Notes under the pieces: model-generated | What the model was told of the DNA's origin: nothing | Database searches by the model: none | What the model saw: only the letters and a program-made list of their open reading frames with translations | From: Phycisphaerae bacterium | GTDB lineage: Bacteria > Planctomycetota > Phycisphaerae > Phycisphaerales > Phycisphaeraceae | Assembly: GCA_002688155.1 (NCBI GenBank) | Contig: NZCH01000058.1 | Location: 1 to 9,413 of the forward strand | Direction: 5' to 3' | Length of the DNA stretch: 9,413 nt | Translations under genes and position numbers: made by a program | Shown: piece by piece, positions 6,209 to 9,413 of the stretch | Numbering within the stretch: the stretch's first letter is position 1 | How the letters are laid out: every line of letters begins with the position of its first letter

Positions 6209-7294
6209 TTATGTGAAGCTGATCGTGGGCTGCATCGTCTGTTCGCTCATCGCGCGAACGCTGACCTGGCCGGCGACGGACTTCACCATTTGATTCAGCT
6301 CGTCCGCGAGTGCCGGGTCGTCGAAGTTCGCCGACGGCTTGCCCGCGTCGCTGTTGGCACGAATGGCGATGTTGATGGGGATCGTACCGAGCAGAGGCAG
6401 GGACATGTCGTCGGCCATGACCTTGGCGCCGCCTCTGCCGAAGATGTCATACTCCTTGCCGTCGTCACCGATGAAGTAGCTCATGTTCTCGACGACGCCC
6501 AGCACGGGGATATTCAACTGCTCAAACATACGCACGGCCCGTCGCGCATCGTCCTGCGCAACGCGTTGCGGTGTGCACACGACCACGGCGCCGGTCAGCG
6601 GCAGAAGCTGCGACATGGTCAGCGGCACGTCGCCCGTGCCTGGCGGCAGGTCGATGACCAGGTAGTCAAGTGCGCCCCAGTCGGTCTGCACCGCCAGTTG
6701 CTTGAACGCGCCGTGCGCCATCGGTCCGCGCCAGACCAGCGCCTTCTCGCGCTCGACGAGCTGGCCGATGGTGATCGACTTGATGCCGTGTGCTTCGAAC
6801 GGGACGAACAGGTTGTCCTGCGTGGCCATGGGTGGCTGGTCGAGTCCAAGCATGGTCGGTAAGCTCGGGCCGTAAATGTCACCGTCGAGCAGCCCGACCG
6901 CCGCACCGCTGCGCGCCAGGCCCACCGCGAGGTTCACCGCGATCGTGCTCTTGCCCACGCCACCCTTACCGGCGCCGACGGCGACGATCTGCTTAACATT
7001 CGGCAGCGGGTTGTTCTCAGACGCCTGTTGCTGCGGTGAAGGACGCACTTGCGCAGAAAACTCGACTTGAACGTCGGTCACCTCATCGCCCAACTCGCGC
7101 ACGGCCGTACTTACGTCATTTTGGATCTGGTCCTTGAGCGGGCAGGCAGGCGTGGTCAGCTCCACATGCACCTGCACCGTGCCGCCATCGACCCGCACGT
7201 CCTTGATCATGTTCAACGTCACCAGATCGCGGTGTAACTCCGGGTCGTTCACCTTGCGTAACTGGCCGTAGACCTGTTCTGTCGTCACTGGCAT
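6209..7294 (-). CDS. mrp: Iron-sulfur cluster carrier protein Mrp/ApbC (P-loop ATPase)
   Basis: MinD/ParA-like ATPase with an N-terminal MIP18/DUF59 domain, implicated in Fe-S cluster transfer in the cytoplasm; 361 residues, normal length. The MIP18 domain spans about 1-80, with C51 in TTPACPLKDQI. After a Gln/Asn-rich linker (87-97) comes the ATPase: deviant Walker A GKGGVGKST (109-117), DGDIYGPSLP (137-146), switch region DLPPGTGD (215-222) and IFGRGG (284-289). The CxxC pair that many Mrp/ApbC proteins carry after ENMSYF is absent: the segment reads FIGDDGKEYD. This also occurs in some other Mrp branches as I recall. ATG 7294 is chosen over GTG 7354 because the family N-terminus begins there; no Shine-Dalgarno site is seen. 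It converges on bioF and diverges from the Spy-like gene. Confidence 0.92.
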   Translation of the reverse strand: MPVTTEQVYGQLRKVNDPELHRDLVTLNMIKDVRVDGGTVQVHVELTTPACPLKDQIQNDVSTAVRELGDEVTDVQVEFSAQVRPSPQQQASENNPLPNVKQIVAVGAGKGGVGKSTIAVNLAVGLARSGAAVGLLDGDIYGPSLPTMLGLDQPPMATQDNLFVPFEAHGIKSITIGQLVEREKALVWRGPMAHGAFKQLAVQTDWGALDYLVIDLPPGTGDVPLTMSQLLPLTGAVVVCTPQRVAQDDARRAVRMFEQLNIPVLGVVENMSYFIGDDGKEYDIFGRGGAKVMADDMSLPLLGTIPINIAIRANSDAGKPSANFDDPALADELNQMVKSVAGQVSVRAMSEQTMQPTISFT

Positions 7295-7303
7295 GGGATG
7301 GGA

Positions 7304-7309
7304 ATGGTA
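7304..7309 (-). promoter_or_regulatory. Possible mrp -10 element
   Basis: On the minus strand TACCAT lies 9 nt before the mrp ATG, which would give a leader of about 2 nt. No good -35 is found, so this is weaker than the polX, def and bioF examples. Confidence 0.25.
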
Positions 7310-7433
7310 GCGGAAATCGTGGTTCGGGAGCAGATTCGGGTTCGCGTGGTGCACCGCTGATTCAGCCGTGGCGCTGGCACCGCGCTCCTGACGCAGGCGG
7401 CGGGGTTAAATACCCACCCCAGGCGTGTCTAAA

Positions 7434-7445
7434 GTTGTGCACAAC
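7434..7445. promoter_or_regulatory. Palindrome GTTGTGCACAAC, candidate operator
   Basis: Perfect 12-bp palindrome in the 225-bp divergent gap between mrp and the Spy-like gene, 75 bp before the Spy-like ATG. Its 10-bp core is identical to that of the palindrome over the bioF -10. Confidence 0.4.
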
Positions 7446-7465
7446 CACGCAATAACCCTCGTCCG

Positions 7466-7494
7466 TTGAGCGTTGAATACCATGGTAAGGCAAT
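7466..7494 (+). promoter_or_regulatory. Weak candidate promoter of the Spy-like gene
   Basis: TTGAGC (7466-7471), a 17-bp spacer, and GGCAAT (7489-7494; only 3 of 6). A start near 7501 would leave the Shine-Dalgarno site in a 19-nt leader. The 10-bp palindrome TACCATGGTA (7478-7487) lies in the spacer. An alternative sigma factor promoter is equally possible. Confidence 0.2.
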
Positions 7495-7505
7495 CACGAA
7501 CCACC

Positions 7506-7512
7506 AAGGAGA
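7506..7512 (+). promoter_or_regulatory. Strong Shine-Dalgarno site fixing the Spy-like start
   Basis: AAGGAGA ends 7 nt before the ATG at 7520. It decides this start over the in-frame TTG at 7466 and agrees with a signal peptide starting there. Confidence 0.8.
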
Positions 7513-7519
7513 CCCTCAA

Positions 7520-8194
7520 ATGACTGGAACGGGCAAATTCACAGGAACCTGGCTGGCGGTGCTGATTCTCGCGTGGCAGTCAACGCCGCTACTCGCTGAG
7601 GACGCGAAGGAGTCGGAGTCGGACAAACCGGCTCAGACTGCACAGACGGACCGGGCCGACGCGCAGGAGTCGGAACAGGTACTTGCCGGCCCGGAGGTGA
7701 AGGACAAACCCGAGAAGGCGGGTGGCCGTGGGTTTGGCGGCAAGCGCCATCATGGCAGGCGTGCCGGGGCGTTCAAGAAAGCGCTTACAGGTCTTGAGGT
7801 GACAGACGAGCAGCAGTCACAACTGCGTGCCGCGGGCGCCGAGTTTCGCGAAAAGTTCAAGGTATGGCGCAATGCGCATCAGGAAGAATTCAAGGCGCTG
7901 CGCAAACAGTTCAAGGCCGCACACGAATCGCGTGATCGCGACAAGATCAAGGAACTCAGGAATCAGCGACAGGCGCTGATGGCCGATGCGCCTTCACGCA
8001 AGGACATGATGGACCAGATCAAGACCATTTTGTCCGACGAGCAGGTCGTGAAGTTGCAGGAGAACATGAAGAAAATGAAAAAAGCTTATCGCGGCGCGCG
8101 AAAGCGCAAGCGGTGCAAACGCCGGGGCGATACGGAGGAACATGACAAACGCGAGAAGCCCAAAGGTACGGATGGGGAGCAGCTGGAGTTGTGA
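7520..8194 (+). CDS. Secreted Spy/CpxP-like helical protein
   Basis: Predicted exported protein of 224 residues. A signal peptide spans 1-26 (hydrophobic WLAVLILAW core; likely cut after STPLLA). An acidic, low-complexity region (27-66) and a Gly/Arg/His patch GGRGFGGKRHHGRRAG (68-83) follow. A charged helical domain (84-190) then carries two LTxxQ-like motifs, LEVTDEQQSQL (92-102) and LSDEQVVKLQ (171-180), in the spacing seen in Spy/CpxP/ZraP-type periplasmic chaperones and metal-stress proteins. The tail (187-224) is strongly basic (RGARKRKRCKRR), then Glu/Lys-rich. Family membership is by motif and helix pattern only; the basic tail is unusual. Its substrate is unknown. It has a strong Shine-Dalgarno site and stands divergent from mrp. 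Confidence 0.7.
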   Translation: MTGTGKFTGTWLAVLILAWQSTPLLAEDAKESESDKPAQTAQTDRADAQESEQVLAGPEVKDKPEKAGGRGFGGKRHHGRRAGAFKKALTGLEVTDEQQSQLRAAGAEFREKFKVWRNAHQEEFKALRKQFKAAHESRDRDKIKELRNQRQALMADAPSRKDMMDQIKTILSDEQVVKLQENMKKMKKAYRGARKRKRCKRRGDTEEHDKREKPKGTDGEQLEL

Positions 8195-8197
8195 AAC

Positions 8198-8220
8198 GCC
8201 GCGTGCCTGACGCTTGCGGC
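8198..8220 (+). terminator. Hairpin after the Spy-like gene
   Basis: GCCGC (8198-8202) can pair with GCGGC (8216-8220); an alternative uses GCGT (8201-8204) with ACGC (8210-8213) inside GCC/GGC. It starts 3 nt after the stop codon and abuts the end of the minus-strand coding remnant. No T-run. Confidence 0.35.
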
Positions 8221-8225
8221 TTAGC
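8211..8225 (-). repeat. Stop-linked 15-bp repeat, copy 2
   Basis: On the minus strand this reads GCTAAGCCGCAAGCG, identical to 1014-1028. Its TAA ends the coding-like frame 8221-8487, just as the first copy ends murJ. Confidence 0.6.
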
Positions 8226-8487
8226 GCGAAGACACATGCGGCGGATGCGCCGCCACGAGCGGCTGGTCGCCCGCTGCATTCAGTTGAACGCGCAGCGGTG
8301 TCCACATGCCCGGCTTGTACACGCCACGCAGGCCCACATCGCCCGGGAAGACCACGAGTTCAACGCCGTTCTCATTCGCGTGTGCCACGTACTGCGGGCC
8401 AGAATCCTGCGCCGGCTCGAATATCTCCAGATGCTGTTGGACAACGGGGTCAGTGGGTGAGAGCCTGAGAGTCGTAAAAGCCGGGCA
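8221..8487 (-). pseudogene. Start-less coding remnant, possible truncated gene
   Basis: The minus frame is open for 88 codons, from just after a TAA at 8490-8488 to a TAA at 8223-8221. Its last 70 or so residues read like real protein, including VELVVFPGDVG and GLRGVYKPGMWTPLRVQL, and third codon positions are G/C-rich. The RGxYKPGxWTPLRV pattern resembles the beginning of large secreted or membrane proteins in planctomycetes, as far as I recall. No ATG lies before mid-frame and the only GTG starts are internal, so it is more likely a degraded or truncated gene end than an intact gene. The plus-strand frame over 8191-8460 is its antisense in the same codon register. Family and function are unknown. 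Confidence 0.4.
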
Positions 8488-8546
8488 TTAGGCAACCGAA
8501 GTCCCAGATATGGCTTTCGCCGGTTGATTTTCCGCCCATGACTTTT

Positions 8547-8579
8547 GAGCCCTGGCTCTGGCCCCCAGCCCTTAGCCCC
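8547..8579 (-). repeat. C-rich run before pyrC (G-tracts on the minus strand)
   Basis: The minus strand has G-runs at 8576-8579, 8569-8571, 8562-8566 and 8550-8552, with loops of 4, 2 and 9 nt, a borderline four-tract quadruplex pattern. GAGCC-CT-GGCTC (8547-8558) is also a tight inverted repeat. Apart from this, 8488-8581 holds nothing I can recognise. Confidence 0.3.
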
Positions 8580-8581
8580 TT

Positions 8582-8587
8582 TAAACT
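8582..8587 (+). promoter_or_regulatory. Predicted pyrC -10 element, leaderless geometry
   Basis: TAAACT lies exactly 6 nt before the pyrC ATG at 8594, as for polX, recX and bioF. There is no Shine-Dalgarno site and no convincing -35 at 16-18 bp. Confidence 0.4.
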
Positions 8588-8593
8588 ATTGCC

Positions 8594-9413
8594 ATGTCGC
8601 GTCTGTCCATCACGGGCGGCCGGGTGATCGACCCTGCCAACGAATTCGATGACCGAGCGGACGTGGTGCTCGAAGGCGGCAAGGTGGTTGAGGTCACCGC
8701 GCCGGGCGCGGCGCCGACGGCGGGCGGACAAGTCGTCGATGCCTCCGGGTGCATCGTCTGCCCGGGGCTGATTGATCCGCACGTGCATCTGCGCGAGCCG
8801 GGCGAAGAGGAGAAGGAAACGATCGCGTCGGGCGCGGCGGCAGCGGTCGCCGGCGGGTTCACGTCTGTTTGTTGCATGCCCAACACGAAACCGGCGATTG
8901 ACGATGATGGGCGCGTTGATTTCGTGCTTCACCAGGCGGCGCGCGCGAACTTGGCGAATGTCTTTCCCGTCGGCGCAATCACGAAGGGGCGCCAGGGCGC
9001 AGAACTTGCGGAAATCGGCCTGATGGCGGATGCGGGCGCGGTCGCATTTTCCGACGACGGAGTCGTCGTCGCCTCCGCGGGCGTGATGAACAAAGCGCTG
9101 ACCTACGTCGCCATGACCGGCAAGGCGATCATGCAACACTGTGAAGACTCGCAACTCGGCGGCGGCGTGATGAATGCCGGGCCGCTTGCGACACGACTGG
9201 GACTGCCGGGCTGGCCTCGCGTCGCCGAGGAAATCATCATTCAGCGCGACATTTTGCTGAACCTGTCGCAGAACATCGGATGCCGGTACCACGTGCAGCA
9301 CCTGTCCAGCGGCGGCAGCGTTGAACTGGTCCGCCGGGCGCGGCACGACCTGTTTGGCCAACTGCACGTCACGGCCGAGGTCAGCCCGCATCACCTGCTG
9401 TTGACCGAGGACA
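8594..9413 (+). CDS. pyrC: Dihydroorotase, class I (PyrC), N-terminal part
   Basis: Zinc amidohydrolase that cyclises carbamoyl-aspartate to dihydroorotate in pyrimidine synthesis. The frame runs off the window after 273 codons; the family is about 425 residues long. Landmarks: PGLIDPHVHLREPG (57-70) with metal ligands H63 and H65, GGFTSVCCMPNTKPAID (about 88-104), FSDDG (about 152-156) with the metal/catalytic Asp, QHCED (about 179-183), and the HVQHLSS segment (about 233-239). HxH followed by FSDDG, and the lack of an obvious carboxylated lysine, fit the class I bacterial type rather than hydantoinase or allantoinase, its closest relatives. The ATG at 8594 directly starts the conserved N-terminus (MSRLSITGGRVIDPAN). 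The frame preceding it is not coding, so it is likely first in its transcript; partners such as pyrB may lie outside the window. Confidence 0.93.
   Translation, partial: MSRLSITGGRVIDPANEFDDRADVVLEGGKVVEVTAPGAAPTAGGQVVDASGCIVCPGLIDPHVHLREPGEEEKETIASGAAAAVAGGFTSVCCMPNTKPAIDDDGRVDFVLHQAARANLANVFPVGAITKGRQGAELAEIGLMADAGAVAFSDDGVVVASAGVMNKALTYVAMTGKAIMQHCEDSQLGGGVMNAGPLATRLGLPGWPRVAEEIIIQRDILLNLSQNIGCRYHVQHLSSGGSVELVRRARHDLFGQLHVTAEVSPHHLLLTED

Noticed and set aside
6290..6862. 190-codon plus-strand frame opposite mrp
   Set aside because: It is the antisense shadow of the Mrp ATPase domain.
7295..7354. GTG start for mrp, 20 codons upstream
   Set aside because: The added residues do not resemble the family N-terminus, which begins cleanly at ATG 7294.
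7402..7432. ECF-sigma-type promoter before the Spy-like gene (GGGGTT with GTCTAA at 7427-7432)
   Set aside because: The -10 half looks right, but the upstream element is a poor match to GGAAC and the spacing is about 19 bp.
8191..8460. 89-codon plus-strand frame just after the Spy-like gene
   Set aside because: Its Arg/His-rich translation looks like antisense of the more protein-like minus frame in the same codon register, and it has no ribosome-binding site.
8450..9394. 314-codon minus-strand frame opposite pyrC
   Set aside because: It is Arg/His-rich antisense of dihydroorotase; the plus strand carries the conserved metal-binding motifs.
1..9413. Mobile element, phage, CRISPR, toxin-antitoxin or defence system
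   Set aside because: No transposase, integrase, direct-repeat array or recognisable defence gene is visible on either strand; the genes are core functions.

Overview
The window is a GC-rich (roughly 60%), densely packed stretch of a bacterial chromosome carrying mostly core genes. No rRNA, tRNA, CRISPR array, transposase or integrase is visible. The organism makes peptidoglycan (MurJ). Base composition, the missing Shine-Dalgarno sites at most starts, and the style of the secreted and MurJ proteins suggest a planctomycete-like lineage, perhaps Phycisphaerae. That is an inference from style, not a marker-based call.

Layout, left to right: the C-terminal two thirds of the lipid II flippase MurJ (+, cut by the window edge); a PolX-type DNA polymerase with a PHP domain (-); divergently, the RecA regulator RecX (+); peptide deformylase (-), converging on recX; an HU/IHF-family nucleoid protein (+); 8-amino-7-oxononanoate synthase BioF (+); the P-loop Fe-S carrier Mrp/ApbC (-), converging on bioF; a secreted Spy/CpxP-like protein (+); a short start-less minus-strand coding remnant; and the first 273 codons of class I dihydroorotase PyrC (+, cut by the window edge). 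The genes serve unrelated jobs (cell wall, DNA repair, protein maturation, cofactor and pyrimidine synthesis, envelope stress). Most alternate in strand and carry their own promoter, so this is not one operon. The clearest thematic unit is the divergent polX/recX pair, which shares a 121-bp control region with a perfect inverted repeat.

The most informative signals are regulatory. Six of eight visible gene starts have no Shine-Dalgarno sequence. Five of these have a -10-like hexamer 6 to 8 nt before the ATG, the geometry expected for leaderless mRNAs; mrp is a weaker sixth case at 9 nt. The other two genes (HU/IHF and Spy-like) have clear Shine-Dalgarno sites. A 10-bp palindrome, TTGTGCACAA, occurs in two intergenic regions, overlapping the bioF -10 and lying between mrp and the Spy-like gene. 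A 15-bp word, GCTAAGCCGCAAGCG, contains the stop codon of both murJ and the minus-strand remnant. I did not find an evident new multi-gene system.
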